Shown in pieces: positions 1-8,269 of a DNA stretch of 39,109 nucleotides (its first letter is position 1; each line of letters begins with the position of its first letter). The DNA is from Bacillota bacterium (GTDB lineage Bacteria; Bacillota; UBA994; PWPR01), in assembly GCA_028280325.1 (NCBI GenBank), contig JANQLZ010000107.1, positions 1 through 39,109 on the forward strand, in the 5' to 3' direction. The notes beneath the pieces were generated by a model. The model saw nothing but the letters and a program-made list of their open reading frames with translations. It ran no database searches and was not told the DNA's origin. The translations under genes were made by a program, and so were the position numbers.

Positions 1-985
1 TCCAGTCCTTGATATCCTCCCGACAATAATTGATTGAGCGCTCGTATGCGTCTACCTGTTCACCCGAGTATTTCCCTATTGCAACCCGGTCATAACAGAA
101 CTCATCGAGTAATACACCGGTGACCTCTACCAGAGCAATCTTTTTTTCCTCTCCGGTTCCAAAATTCAGTTCGTTCTTATTTAAAATCGTGCAAGTTGCT
201 GCTACCGGAGTCTGATCTTTACCCTTTACTGCTGGAATACTAAAGGTCCAATAGTAATCCTGCTTTTTCGAGTAGGAATGATTGATCATTCTTCCCCGTC
301 CCGGCGCATGCGTTGAAGGAGGAGAATCGACATTGAAAAAATGAAAGTTCTTTAACTCCTTAATCTCTGCATTGCCCAGGCGCTGTCTGGTGGCACCGTC
401 AATGGCTTTATTAATCCTCCAATCCAGAGAGGCGTTGATGTATTCTATAGCTTTTAGATTATCTTCTGGTCTGTCCAGTATTCGATCATTAGTGTAACCA
501 GGATTTTTCATATAGTGTTTCTGCAGGGCCCACGGGTGGGCATACCAGGTGATATCTTCGGGCGGGGTATCGGTACGATAGTCGGCCGGAAATTTGGGGT
601 TGGGGAACTTGTTGCCGGCCCTGGTATAGCCCAAATAACGGTACTCACATTTGATGCCCTCTTTATCTCTGAAGTAAAATGAACCCTTATGGTTATAATC
701 ACCCTCATGATAGTATTTTACATTGGCAGCCCCGTAGTTTACCGTGGTGTAATCGCCATAGACAACCAGGTGTTTATCCTGCCAAATTTCGGTATTCAAA
801 GGGAGGTTGTCTTTGTTGTACTGGGGCGTGCCCAGTGGCAGCTCTGCTTTAACTGCAGCGTACGGAATCTTACCGCTGATACCCTGGTACAGTTCAGGAT
901 CATTTTCTGAGCCCAATGCTTTAATAGGGACAAGGCAACTAATCACCTGTACAACTGCGAGCAACATTAATAAACCTTTCTTCAT
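1..985 (-). CDS. Secreted protein of unknown function, last gene of the Tad-like operon (3' end outside window)
   Basis: The frame is open from an ATG at 985 to the window edge (328 codons), so the C-terminus is missing. The start has GGAGA about 7 nt upstream. The N-terminus (MKKGLLMLLAVVQVISCLVP) is a clear signal sequence; V-I-S-C could be read as a lipobox, but the hydrophobic stretch continues past it, so cleavage near ALG/S by signal peptidase I is equally possible. The mature part is rich in Tyr, Asn, Gly and Trp, has few Cys, and has no membrane segment in the visible portion. I do not recognise the family. It starts 17 nt after the SLH gene and is the last visible member of the operon. 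I infer an extracellular or wall-associated protein linked to the pilus-like machine. Confidence 0.75.
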   Translation of the reverse strand, partial: MKKGLLMLLAVVQVISCLVPIKALGSENDPELYQGISGKIPYAAVKAELPLGTPQYNKDNLPLNTEIWQDKHLVVYGDYTTVNYGAANVKYYHEGDYNHKGSFYFRDKEGIKCEYRYLGYTRAGNKFPNPKFPADYRTDTPPEDITWYAHPWALQKHYMKNPGYTNDRILDRPEDNLKAIEYINASLDWRINKAIDGATRQRLGNAEIKELKNFHFFNVDSPPSTHAPGRGRMINHSYSKKQDYYWTFSIPAVKGKDQTPVAATCTILNKNELNFGTGEEKKIALVEVTGVLLDEFCYDRVAIGKYSGEQVDAYERSINYCREDIKDW

Positions 986-1002
986 TGTTTTTCTCCATGG
1001 AA

Positions 1003-2400
1003 TTATTTAACCTCAATTGCAATCATCAAATTACCATTTTCTATTTCTCTGTAGCTTACTTTTCTGTCATTTAAATCAAGGTGCTCAACTCTATACTCAA
1101 ATACTGTTTTGCTGCCAAACTCTTTGATCTTGTTTAGTAATATCTCGGCATCTTCTTCAAGTAAAAAACTGCAAATATCTACAATGGCATCCCAGTGATA
1201 AGCCCTTAACTTCTCCCAATGGTTATTGAGCTTAAATTCATAAATCCTGCCACCATGAACAATAGCAGAATTCCTAGGATGCTCAGTCTTTAAAAAACCT
1301 AAATAGATTCTAAAACGTCCAAAATCGATCTCCTCTAAAAATTCACTATAATACGTTCCCTTAATATATGTTTTATAGCTTTCATAAAAACTAATACTAA
1401 GTATTCCATCATTGTTATTGTAATTGAAATTGCGATACCCACCTTCTTCATAGTTGTTAAGTTCCGCAGCAGAGTTGTCCATTATCCGAGCCAGATCTAA
1501 GATCTCATATACTACCCTTTTTTCAGCTCGGTAATAGGGCGGATACAATAGTTGAGGCGGCCTTGGGATCATGTCATTTAGCTGCATAGTACTGTAGTCC
1601 GGGCGGTAATCCATATGATAGAGCTTAACCGGCACTTCGTTTGGTAAAAAAGGGGCAGCTCGCTCTGGCTCAAGCAGTTTAAGCAATACTACTGCGACCT
1701 CTGCTCTAGTTATCTGTTTCTCCGGCCTGAACGTCTTGTCTTCGTAGCCGCTGAAGAAACCCTGCAAATAAGCTACATAACATTGCACCGGAAACTCGGG
1801 ACAGTTATCTACATCTGTAATATGGTCACTGGCATAACTGTAAAAAACTCTATCCGGGATAGGAAATTCTTCTCTGAACCATTCCGCTGCTCTGGTAACA
1901 CAGTAGGCCGCTTCTCCTCTGGATATCGGCTGATTATAGTCTGCTCTATTCAAATAAACTTTTTGGGGAATACTCATGCTGTCATAGGGCAAAATGTTGA
2001 GCCATTTTCCTTCTTCAATGGCCTGTTTGGCCCAGTATTCTTCCGGCATCTTTAAGTCCAAGTAGCCTTTAAAATAATCCTTCAAACTTATGGGTGAACT
2101 AACTTCATACAATTTTGTGTCTCTGGGTGCAGAGGATTCTCTATATTTTTCTTCACCCATTTTTAGTTTAATTACTCTGGTTACCCAACAAATCATTTCA
2201 GACCTGGTTACTACATTATCTGGCCTGAATGTGTTATCTGCATATCCACTTATTAATCCGTACTCATTAAGATTCATGATGTATTCCTCAGCCCAGTGAC
2301 CATGTATGTCTGAAAAAGCACGCTCTTCTGCAGAGAGTTTAACAGAATTAAAAACCATCAATGTTACAAATAGTAGACAACAGCCCATTACTTTTTTCAA
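1003..2400 (-). CDS. SLH-domain cell-surface protein, Tad-like operon
   Basis: 465 aa. The start is TTG at 2400 with AGGAG about 9 nt upstream; an ATG at codon 5 lacks a well-placed site. A signal peptide covers about residues 1-24. Three SLH repeats follow: about 29-75 (FSDIHGHWAEEYI, TFRPDNVVTRSEM), about 120-172 (YWAKQAIEEG, ISRGEA; diverged) and about 195-243 (ITDVDNCPEF, TFRPEKQITRAEVAVVLLKL). SLH repeats bind pyruvylated secondary wall polymers, so the protein should be held non-covalently on the cell wall. The C-terminal part, about 250-465, has no recognised domain and is rich in Tyr/Asn. It lies 48 nt after the TadE-like gene, which suggests a surface anchor or tip partner of the pilus-like machine. 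Its role is inferred; the SLH assignment is strong. Confidence 0.85.
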   Translation of the reverse strand: MKKVMGCCLLFVTLMVFNSVKLSAEERAFSDIHGHWAEEYIMNLNEYGLISGYADNTFRPDNVVTRSEMICWVTRVIKLKMGEEKYRESSAPRDTKLYEVSSPISLKDYFKGYLDLKMPEEYWAKQAIEEGKWLNILPYDSMSIPQKVYLNRADYNQPISRGEAAYCVTRAAEWFREEFPIPDRVFYSYASDHITDVDNCPEFPVQCYVAYLQGFFSGYEDKTFRPEKQITRAEVAVVLLKLLEPERAAPFLPNEVPVKLYHMDYRPDYSTMQLNDMIPRPPQLLYPPYYRAEKRVVYEILDLARIMDNSAAELNNYEEGGYRNFNYNNNDGILSISFYESYKTYIKGTYYSEFLEEIDFGRFRIYLGFLKTEHPRNSAIVHGGRIYEFKLNNHWEKLRAYHWDAIVDICSFLLEEDAEILLNKIKEFGSKTVFEYRVEHLDLNDRKVSYREIENGNLMIAIEVK

Positions 2401-2448
2401 TTCTTCTTCTCCTTCTGGTATTACATTTGATACATAAATTTTAAGGTG

Positions 2449-2892
2449 TTAATAACCAATGTGTTGAGTCTTAGATTTTACTCTAAAAGGCAGTCTGATT
2501 TTCAGCTCTTTTAAAATGCTTTGACTTAACAGAAAGGGAGAAACTTCAATTAAACCTTTAACCTCTATTGCTGGAGGGAGCTTGTCAATAACTATCGAAT
2601 CAATATACAGCTGATAATCTTCACCAAATCTGTTGTTGGAGGTCAGCCCTAACTCAGTTCTCAGTAAATTATTAAAGGTGTCTTCTGCTAAGGCTACGTC
2701 AATCATAGCTTGCCCTTCTTTAGTGTCCTCTGATATTGCCATACTGATTGAGATATTAACCAGACGCTCCATTACATTTTTAACACCACTATGAACTGAG
2801 TAATCTCGGTATATTTCTAAAAGCAGAATCATAATTATTCCAATGATTAAAATCATTTGTAAAGCTGCAAAGCCCCTGTTACTTAATTTCAT
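2449..2892 (-). CDS. TadE/TadG-like pseudopilin
   Basis: 147 aa from the ATG at 2892, which shares its A with the TGA stop of the upstream gene (TGATG), a translational-coupling arrangement; GGAGG lies 12 nt upstream. A longer frame from a TTG at 2913 is less likely. The N-terminus MKLSNRGFAALQMILIIG is prepilin-like: a short basic leader, G7-F8, then a long hydrophobic helix to about residue 27. The residue at +5 after the presumed cleavage site is Gln, where most type IV prepilins have Glu. The rest (about 30-147) is a soluble domain ending in basic residues. TadE/TadG-like proteins are minor pseudopilins of Tad machines. The family call rests on N-terminal architecture and operon position, not on a diagnostic sequence match. 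Confidence 0.6.
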   Translation of the reverse strand: MKLSNRGFAALQMILIIGIIMILLLEIYRDYSVHSGVKNVMERLVNISISMAISEDTKEGQAMIDVALAEDTFNNLLRTELGLTSNNRFGEDYQLYIDSIVIDKLPPAIEVKGLIEVSPFLLSQSILKELKIRLPFRVKSKTQHIGY

Positions 2893-3344
2893 CAGATTTG
2901 ATTTTTCCTCCAATATACATGGCTGACACCAGCAAGGCTTTTTCTCAAGGGTAAGCCGATAGTAATAGTATTGGAAAACGATGGTCTGAAGATTTTCAGT
3001 TCAACCCTATCCTCAACTGTAACTGTAAAACGTTCCTGATACTGTATTCGCCGCTCACCGTTAAAATCTATAAAATTACCTTCAATTATTATTTGGGGCT
3101 CAATTTTATATACTGCTTTTAAATCAGCTATCAATCGATGAGTTTCAACAGTGACAGCTCCGGAAACCTCTATGTTATGTACTATATTCTCACATAAATT
3201 AGACAGCTGGATGTACTTAACAAAGGGCTTGGGCAGGTAAATAAAAGAGAATAATAAGCACATGATAACCAGTATTCTAAATAAGTCAGTAATATATAGT
3301 TTTCCACTTTGTTTTTGCCAGAAAGGCAGTTTAGCGTTCCCCAT
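2892..3344 (-). CDS. DUF4320-type pilin-like protein of the Tad cluster
   Basis: 150 aa, ATG at 3344 placed directly after the TAA of the preceding gene. A basic N-terminus (to about residue 15, QSGKLYITD) is followed by one hydrophobic helix (about 22-42) and then a domain with the DUF4320 pattern: a Cys-containing helix (LCENIVHNIEVSGAV), T-x-R-L-I-x-D-L, a strand-rich part with TVTVEDRVELKIF, and a C-terminal SGxSxVYWRK-like ending (AGVSHVYWRKNQ). From memory, DUF4320 proteins occur almost only in clostridial Tad/type II-like loci, which this context matches. Probably a minor pilin or assembly component anchored in the membrane. The N-terminal G-K-L-Y-I resembles the class III leader junction but lacks Glu at +5. 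Exact role unknown. Confidence 0.7.
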   Translation of the reverse strand: MGNAKLPFWQKQSGKLYITDLFRILVIMCLLFSFIYLPKPFVKYIQLSNLCENIVHNIEVSGAVTVETHRLIADLKAVYKIEPQIIIEGNFIDFNGERRIQYQERFTVTVEDRVELKIFRPSFSNTITIGLPLRKSLAGVSHVYWRKNQI

Positions 3345-3545
3345 TTAGCCAGTAATTTCAAAAACGGTCCTTATCTTAGCTATTACATCTCTGAACAAAT
3401 CCGGTATTAGAGTATCGAGAACCGATATTAAAACACCGCCTACGATTATAACGATTCCAATTTTCATCAGGGTTTCGGTAAACATACTGCCTTCATTTGA
3501 AAAACTGCTGATCAGGGCTAAAATCCTAAGCTTATTTTTTTTCAT
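3345..3545 (-). CDS. Flp-like prepilin (very small pilin)
   Basis: 66 aa from the ATG at 3545, which has AAGGAG 8 nt upstream; a GTG nine bases earlier is too close to that site. The N-terminal leader is about 19 residues long and ends N-E-G, followed by S-M-F-T-E and a 20-residue hydrophobic helix (about 25-45). Gly at -1 and Glu at +5 match the prepilin peptidase site of class III (Flp) prepilins. The predicted mature protein is about 47 residues, a normal size for Flp pilins. The tail (DLFRDVIAKIRTVFE) is amphipathic and resembles the small DUF6133-type proteins of clostridial Tad loci. It lies between TadC and DUF4320, with adjacent stop and start codons. Probably the major fibre subunit. 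Confidence 0.7.
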   Translation of the reverse strand: MKKNKLRILALISSFSNEGSMFTETLMKIGIVIIVGGVLISVLDTLIPDLFRDVIAKIRTVFEITG

Positions 3546-3557
3546 GTACATCACTCC

Positions 3558-4442
3558 TTATTTAAATATTTTCAGGCCATCCAAGATGTTTATTATCAAC
3601 GGATAAGTAAAAATGGTAATAAAGCTGATAACCACAATTACTGAAGCCAGCTTTATTTTTTGCGGTCTTTTATCAAGCATTTTCTGCAAATTGCTGTTTG
3701 CCAGCAGCTTAATATCTCGTTCCAAAATGTAAAAAAATGTTTTATGATCTATGCCTTTCGACGTGCCAACCAAGCCTGCAACAAGTGATGTAACAACTGG
3801 AATATTAAGTCTTTGATCAAATCTGTATAAGGCCTCCTCATAATTGCCGGTTTTTAATTCAGTAATTAAAATATCTAAATCGTATCTGAATGCTTTGCCA
3901 CATATCTGGCGGTATTTTTCAAGTATTTTAATAATATCCTGTTCACTGTTTAAGGCCTGCCCAAATGACCTGATAAATTGAGGTAATTCCAGTTCAATGC
4001 TGGCGTTAATCTCGCTTATTTTATGCTCTATTTCCCGAGCCTTATTTACCGTAGCTGCCAGACCCACTAAGAAACACCCCATGCTGACCATGTAGTAGGT
4101 GCTGATCCAAAACATGACCCCTAACAAGGCCCAGATTGAACCTGTAACCCAGATTTCTGCGATATGCTCTTGTGGAGTTTTTTCTTTTTCACCCACTTTT
4201 TCCAACTGCCGCTTTAATTTCTGCTTGTAAAATGGTTGAAGGATTATGTATTTGCTAAAACACTTGCCAGCTAAACGAATATACTTGGCATAACTACTTC
4301 GTTTTTCTTTTGGTTTCATTGCTTTTAACATTTTTATAGCTCTGGCTTCAGTGGTTGTTATCAAAAAAGTCATCAGGCTGTAAACGCCAAAATACACTGA
4401 GCTGAGAATGATAATTCTAAAAACGGGATTTATCTGATTCAC
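3558..4442 (-). CDS. tadC: TadC-like inner-membrane platform protein
   Basis: 294 aa. Type II secretion F-like membrane protein that, with TadB, forms the platform on which the TadA motor acts. Hydrophobic segments lie at about 8-27, 100-135 and 265-290. Between them is a cytoplasmic helical domain with the T2SSF pattern (ELPQFIRSFGQALNSEQDI ... FRYDLDILITELKTGNYEEAL). The frame opens with GTG at 4442, but AAAGGGT almost touches that codon, so initiation here is poorly supported and the true start may be a few codons downstream, perhaps at a non-standard codon. It follows tadB by 5 nt and precedes the prepilin gene by 12 nt. The family assignment from architecture and context is good. Confidence 0.75.
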   Translation of the reverse strand: MNQINPVFRIIILSSVYFGVYSLMTFLITTTEARAIKMLKAMKPKEKRSSYAKYIRLAGKCFSKYIILQPFYKQKLKRQLEKVGEKEKTPQEHIAEIWVTGSIWALLGVMFWISTYYMVSMGCFLVGLAATVNKAREIEHKISEINASIELELPQFIRSFGQALNSEQDIIKILEKYRQICGKAFRYDLDILITELKTGNYEEALYRFDQRLNIPVVTSLVAGLVGTSKGIDHKTFFYILERDIKLLANSNLQKMLDKRPQKIKLASVIVVISFITIFTYPLIINILDGLKIFK

Positions 4443-4447
4443 ACCCT

Positions 4448-5368
4448 TTACAAGATACTTACTGGCTTGTTAAATATAATTACATAACCCGTTGCAGCGA
4501 AAATAATCAGAAAAACCAGAGCAACAATTACTCTTCCTGCCAGGGTATTCATCAAGATATGATACCAGCTAATATTTAGTACCTGAATGACAGGTAAGCT
4601 GGCTATGGTAATTAATGAAACGCTAAAAAAGTCTTTGTAAACAGGGTATAGGGTTTTATCGAGCTCAGCCTGCTGTTTTCGTACATCTGACATTTCAGTA
4701 ACAATAGCTGGCAGTACATTCTTGAAATCTCTGTCATCATGACATTGAATTAAAATGTCACACCATCGCCCAAAAAACTTATTCTCTACTTTGGCCTTCA
4801 TATTGGTGATAGCAGTTTTCACATCGGGATTTATGATTTCAACATCGGTTATAAATTCCAGCAGGACCTGCTTTAATGGCTCCTCTACTCGAAAGACATT
4901 CTCCTTAACGGATATTATTAAATCCTCTATTTGAAGATAGGTATTCGTTAATAAGGAAAGGCCCAGATTAATACTGTCATTCAATGTCTTCATGTATCTA
5001 TAATGTAAAAAATGGAGGAACAGCAATGGCATGAAGAAAAAACCTGTTGTCATGACCATAGCTAGCAGTATATTACTCAGGAACAAACCAATAGACAAAC
5101 CCAGCACCGCAGTCAGTAATGATAGCTGCAAAAATACATCTGAACTGATGCCTATTTTTGCTGAATCCAGTGTTAGTTCTATTTTTCTGAGATACCTATG
5201 ATATGGTTTTAAGTCGCTGTAATTTAACAGCTGTTTCATTTTCAGCTTTCTAGCCTTCACTGCTTTTGATTTACTCCAAGACTTAAGTTCCCGCATAATG
5301 TCAAGTATTGAGAGGTTCATGATTACGGAAAGCCCCGCAAAAGTACTTAAGAAAATAAGCCACCTCAC
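4448..5368 (-). CDS. tadB: TadB-like inner-membrane platform protein
   Basis: 306 aa, GTG start at 5368 overlapping the TGA of tadA (GTGA), with GAGGGG 8 nt upstream. Membrane segments lie at about 3-22, a broad pair at 82-125 and a pair at 250-303. The central cytoplasmic part (130-245) contains the helical T2SSF-type domain with VEEPLKQVLLEFITDVEI and KVENKFFGRWCDILIQC. The N-terminal basic helix (KSWSKSKAVKARKLK) is typical of a cytoplasmic segment following TM1. TadB and TadC are paralogues that form the membrane platform of Tad pili. The stop/start overlap with tadA suggests coupled translation of the motor and platform. Confident at family level. Confidence 0.75.
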   Translation of the reverse strand: MRWLIFLSTFAGLSVIMNLSILDIMRELKSWSKSKAVKARKLKMKQLLNYSDLKPYHRYLRKIELTLDSAKIGISSDVFLQLSLLTAVLGLSIGLFLSNILLAMVMTTGFFFMPLLFLHFLHYRYMKTLNDSINLGLSLLTNTYLQIEDLIISVKENVFRVEEPLKQVLLEFITDVEIINPDVKTAITNMKAKVENKFFGRWCDILIQCHDDRDFKNVLPAIVTEMSDVRKQQAELDKTLYPVYKDFFSVSLITIASLPVIQVLNISWYHILMNTLAGRVIVALVFLIIFAATGYVIIFNKPVSIL

Positions 5369-6792
5369 AGATAAAACCCCTCTTCTCCTGGATACCAGTC
5401 TCTTGGAGCATATTCCTTAATTAAGTTTATTTCACATCCGTTAGCCATCAATCTGTTTGCCAAACGCTTGCTTATTTTGCTAACCTGCTTGTGGTATCCC
5501 AACATTTCTTTAATTCTGGTCTTGTCCTGACACAATTTACGTCCTTCTATGACATACTGAAAAAGGATGTTGCCAACCAACGTATTGTTAACTGGGTCAA
5601 ATCTTAATGCCTCATAAATCTGCATTACTTTTCTTGTTTTATCAGGTAATTGAGCCTTAAAAACCATAATCGGAAAAGCACTCATAATTAGTCTCATCAA
5701 CAACCCCTCTGATAATCTGGTACCTGACATCAGGCACATTGTCAATATTCTGTCATATGCCTCTACAGCATTATTAGCATGAAGCCCTGCCAATATTGTA
5801 TGTCCGGTTCTTCCTGCTTCTACCGCTACCATAGCAACCTCATCACGCATTTCCGCTGGTACAATTATGTCAGGGTGATATCTCATGGCGGCCCGCAGCA
5901 AATCTGCTGCACTGATATTGCGCTCCTGGTGCAGATTCGGCCTGGTCTTGGTGTAAACAACCCTGTTCTCTACTTTTCCATTTGAATTACTGCGTGTAAT
6001 AAATGTCTCTCTGGTGTCCTCAATAACATAAATTCTTTTATCGTTATCAACGGCAGATAACAGTGAGATAATGTCAGTGGTTTTACCAGAGGATGTTGCA
6101 CCGGCAATTCCTACGCTTACACCATGGTTTAGACAAATTTTCAGGAAGTTAAATTCTTCCTCAGTACATGTCTGGGTAGCAGTCAGTTCGCCCATGCTAA
6201 ATACACGAGATTTTTGCTTTCTCAAGGAAAACACCGCTCCGATACTACTGTCGATTATCGGAGGAATCATTGCTGAAACCCTGACTCCGGTGGAGATATA
6301 GCTGTCTCCTACCGGCTTCTTTTCATCTAAGGTTACTCCTCCAACCCGCATCATTTTCTTCACTATATCAGCTGCATGCTGCGGGCTGCTAAAAGCTTCG
6401 TCAATTTTATGCCACTTGTCAGCATAAACAACTTCAATATCATTCCAGGAGTTTCCATTTATTTCTTCAACATTTTCATCAAACAAGTACTTGTTGATAA
6501 AAGCAAAACCAGCTAAATCATCATAGAACTTATCTATTAGCAGTTCGTAGCTTTCATTTGCTACTGACAGTGAATTGTTATGGGTGTATAACCTGATCAG
6601 AGATTTGACTCTATCTTTTGCAGTTTCATCACCAATGGTTCTGGACAGCTCTGAAGCATACTCAGCAGACAACCAATTTCTCAGTCTATTTAAATGTTTA
6701 TGATAGGCATCATCTGTAACCAAATTTTTATTCACGCTGGTGTTCAGTAACACATGATTATTAATTACTTCATGTATCGTCCTATAGCTCAT
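5365..6792 (-). CDS. tadA: TadA/CpaF-type secretion ATPase
   Basis: 475 aa from the ATG at 6792, with AGAGGG 9 nt upstream; a TTG two codons earlier is too close to that site. This is the hexameric motor that powers pilus assembly at the cytoplasmic face. Visible motifs: an N-terminal helical domain (about 1-150), a second domain containing VRVSAMIPP (about 170-178), Walker A G-A-T-S-S-G-K-T-T (about 231-239), the Asp-box region VIEDTRE (about 257-263), Walker B region HPDIIVPAEMRDE (about 306-318) and the His-box GRTGHTILAGLHAN (about 327-340). The Walker B region has EMRDE where many homologues have EVRGxE, a clostridial-type variation. All catalytic elements look intact. It overlaps the upstream ATPase gene by 11 nt and tadB by 4 nt. 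Confidence 0.88.
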   Translation of the reverse strand: MSYRTIHEVINNHVLLNTSVNKNLVTDDAYHKHLNRLRNWLSAEYASELSRTIGDETAKDRVKSLIRLYTHNNSLSVANESYELLIDKFYDDLAGFAFINKYLFDENVEEINGNSWNDIEVVYADKWHKIDEAFSSPQHAADIVKKMMRVGGVTLDEKKPVGDSYISTGVRVSAMIPPIIDSSIGAVFSLRKQKSRVFSMGELTATQTCTEEEFNFLKICLNHGVSVGIAGATSSGKTTDIISLLSAVDNDKRIYVIEDTRETFITRSNSNGKVENRVVYTKTRPNLHQERNISAADLLRAAMRYHPDIIVPAEMRDEVAMVAVEAGRTGHTILAGLHANNAVEAYDRILTMCLMSGTRLSEGLLMRLIMSAFPIMVFKAQLPDKTRKVMQIYEALRFDPVNNTLVGNILFQYVIEGRKLCQDKTRIKEMLGYHKQVSKISKRLANRLMANGCEINLIKEYAPRDWYPGEEGFYL

Positions 6793-7534
6793 ATCCAAGT
6801 ACCCTCTTGTTCAATGATTTTGAACCAGCCAGTAAATTAGCTAATGTTTTCAGTTTAGCAAGATATTTTCCCTCTTCTCTGCTGCGTGAACCCGAGATAT
6901 TCAGCGGTACGCCAATGGTAGAACTCCTATTTATGCCGCAGCAAAAGGGCAGGGCAATGTCAATGTCATTGTCCAGTATTTTAGCTATATTTTTGTACCT
7001 TACTGTTTTTCGGTCTTGATTGAGAATAAGCAACATTTTGCTTTCCAGATTCAGACGACTGATTAAAATCTGATGAGACAACGCAAAGGATACCGCTTCA
7101 GGAGTAGGTAATAAAACATGCAGAACCTGAGAGGAATGCAAAAAAGCGGCTCTGGTTATTGGATTGTTGTAACTAACGGCACAGTCAATGATCAGCACTT
7201 CAAACAATCTTTTAGCTGCACTCAATAACTTTTCGGCCTGGTCATCAGTTATATCAGTTTGCTGTAAGCAATTGTCTACTGAGCTAAGATCCAAAAGAAA
7301 AAGATTTTTCTGCTGTTGATAGTTGATTACATTGTCAGCTAACCTGTCGGTATCGTGCAGTACTTTTTTCAGTGATTTTCTTCGCTCAGTTATTCCAAAA
7401 AAATGTTGGACAGAGCTATGGGTTAAAGAACCGGCTACTACTAAAGAAAGCTTGGTTCTGGCCAGCTCACAGCCTAATTGAGTCGCCAGTGTGGTTTTCC
7501 CAGAGCCACTGGTTCCCCAGACCGCAATTATCAA
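6782..7534 (-). CDS. MinD/ParA-superfamily P-loop ATPase of the Tad cluster
   Basis: 250 aa, TTG start at 7534 whose T-T-G-A overlaps the TGA stop of the CpaB gene; GGAGGTGA lies upstream at good spacing. The protein begins with a P-loop at residues 7-15 (GTSGSGKTT) that lacks the upstream Lys of deviant Walker A motifs, followed by an SRP-like NTPase core: a switch-I-like region (about 35-40), strand LFEVLIIDCAVSYNNP (about 91-106) as Walker B/switch II, and VLHVLLPTPEAVSFALS (about 118-134). No membrane segment. Such ATPases accompany Tad loci and are thought to localise the machine or control its assembly. Because the neighbouring TadZ-like protein has a broken P-loop, this may be the working ATPase of the pair. 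Confidence 0.7.
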   Translation of the reverse strand: MIIAVWGTSGSGKTTLATQLGCELARTKLSLVVAGSLTHSSVQHFFGITERRKSLKKVLHDTDRLADNVINYQQQKNLFLLDLSSVDNCLQQTDITDDQAEKLLSAAKRLFEVLIIDCAVSYNNPITRAAFLHSSQVLHVLLPTPEAVSFALSHQILISRLNLESKMLLILNQDRKTVRYKNIAKILDNDIDIALPFCCGINRSSTIGVPLNISGSRSREEGKYLAKLKTLANLLAGSKSLNKRVLGYEL

Positions 7535-8253
7535 TGACTACTCACCTCCATTAATTTATTGGCGGTTTCTCCCCGCCCTCTAAATATTAAATGTATAGTA
7601 CCTTGATTCTCGATTTCTACCAGCTTAAGGGCTTGATCTAAAGTACATAATAAAACTACCGAACTGGGAACTGAATCTTTCTTGGTAACAGCAGAGGCTA
7701 CAGCTGCAAAAGGAGATCTGGTGCTTTGATATATACTCTGGCCATCGGCATTGACCACATCGGCAACCTCTAACAAAACCAGTTCCTGGAACCTGATCAT
7801 TAGCTTCTCTCGTTGATTGAAAGCAACAACACTGACAATATCTCCAGGCCTGATCTGACCAGCCAGAGCAGATGCCAAACTGGGTACACTGATTGCTACT
7901 GCTGTCATTTCTCCCTTAAGCTGAACTAAATAGCTATTTTCGGACTTTTGAGACACTAATTTCTCTTTGGTGATAAAATCGTCCTTAAAAATTGGCACCC
8001 CGGTATATTGGCCAATGACCTGGCTTTTATCAGTAATTGCCTCGCTGGGGATATCAGCTAACCTCATCGATCTTGTAGTAACGGTGCTTTCACTTATCAA
8101 CATATTAACAGGTATATTTCTGTTCAAAACCACAACCTCAACAGTTTTATTGATATAAGTTTCGTATTTGGGGGCAATAACAAAGGCAAACAAAACAGAT
8201 ATACAGATACACAATAATGACAGAAAAAGCTTGTTTCTGAACATCCAAAACAT
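7531..8253 (-). CDS. cpaB: CpaB/RcpC-like SAF-domain protein
   Basis: 240 aa from the ATG at 8253, preceded by AAAGGAGA and 7 nt; the frame is open for 27 more codons upstream but that part overlaps the previous gene and has no ribosome site. One N-terminal membrane anchor (about 4-24, FLSLLCICISVLFAFVIAP) leads into an extracytoplasmic SAF domain: VEVVVLNRNIPVNMLI, then TTRSMRLADIPSEAI and GQYTGVPIFKDDFITKEKL (about 33-98). An RcpC-like domain follows (LAGQIRPGDIVSVVAF ... SVVLLCTLDQALKLVE). In two-membrane bacteria CpaB helps the secretin and binds peptidoglycan; in this single-membrane context it may brace the machine at the wall. It starts 16 nt after the TadZ-like gene. Confidence 0.8.
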   Translation of the reverse strand: MFWMFRNKLFLSLLCICISVLFAFVIAPKYETYINKTVEVVVLNRNIPVNMLISESTVTTRSMRLADIPSEAITDKSQVIGQYTGVPIFKDDFITKEKLVSQKSENSYLVQLKGEMTAVAISVPSLASALAGQIRPGDIVSVVAFNQREKLMIRFQELVLLEVADVVNADGQSIYQSTRSPFAAVASAVTKKDSVPSSVVLLCTLDQALKLVEIENQGTIHLIFRGRGETANKLMEVSSH

Positions 8254-8269
8254 GAGTATTTCTCCTTTG

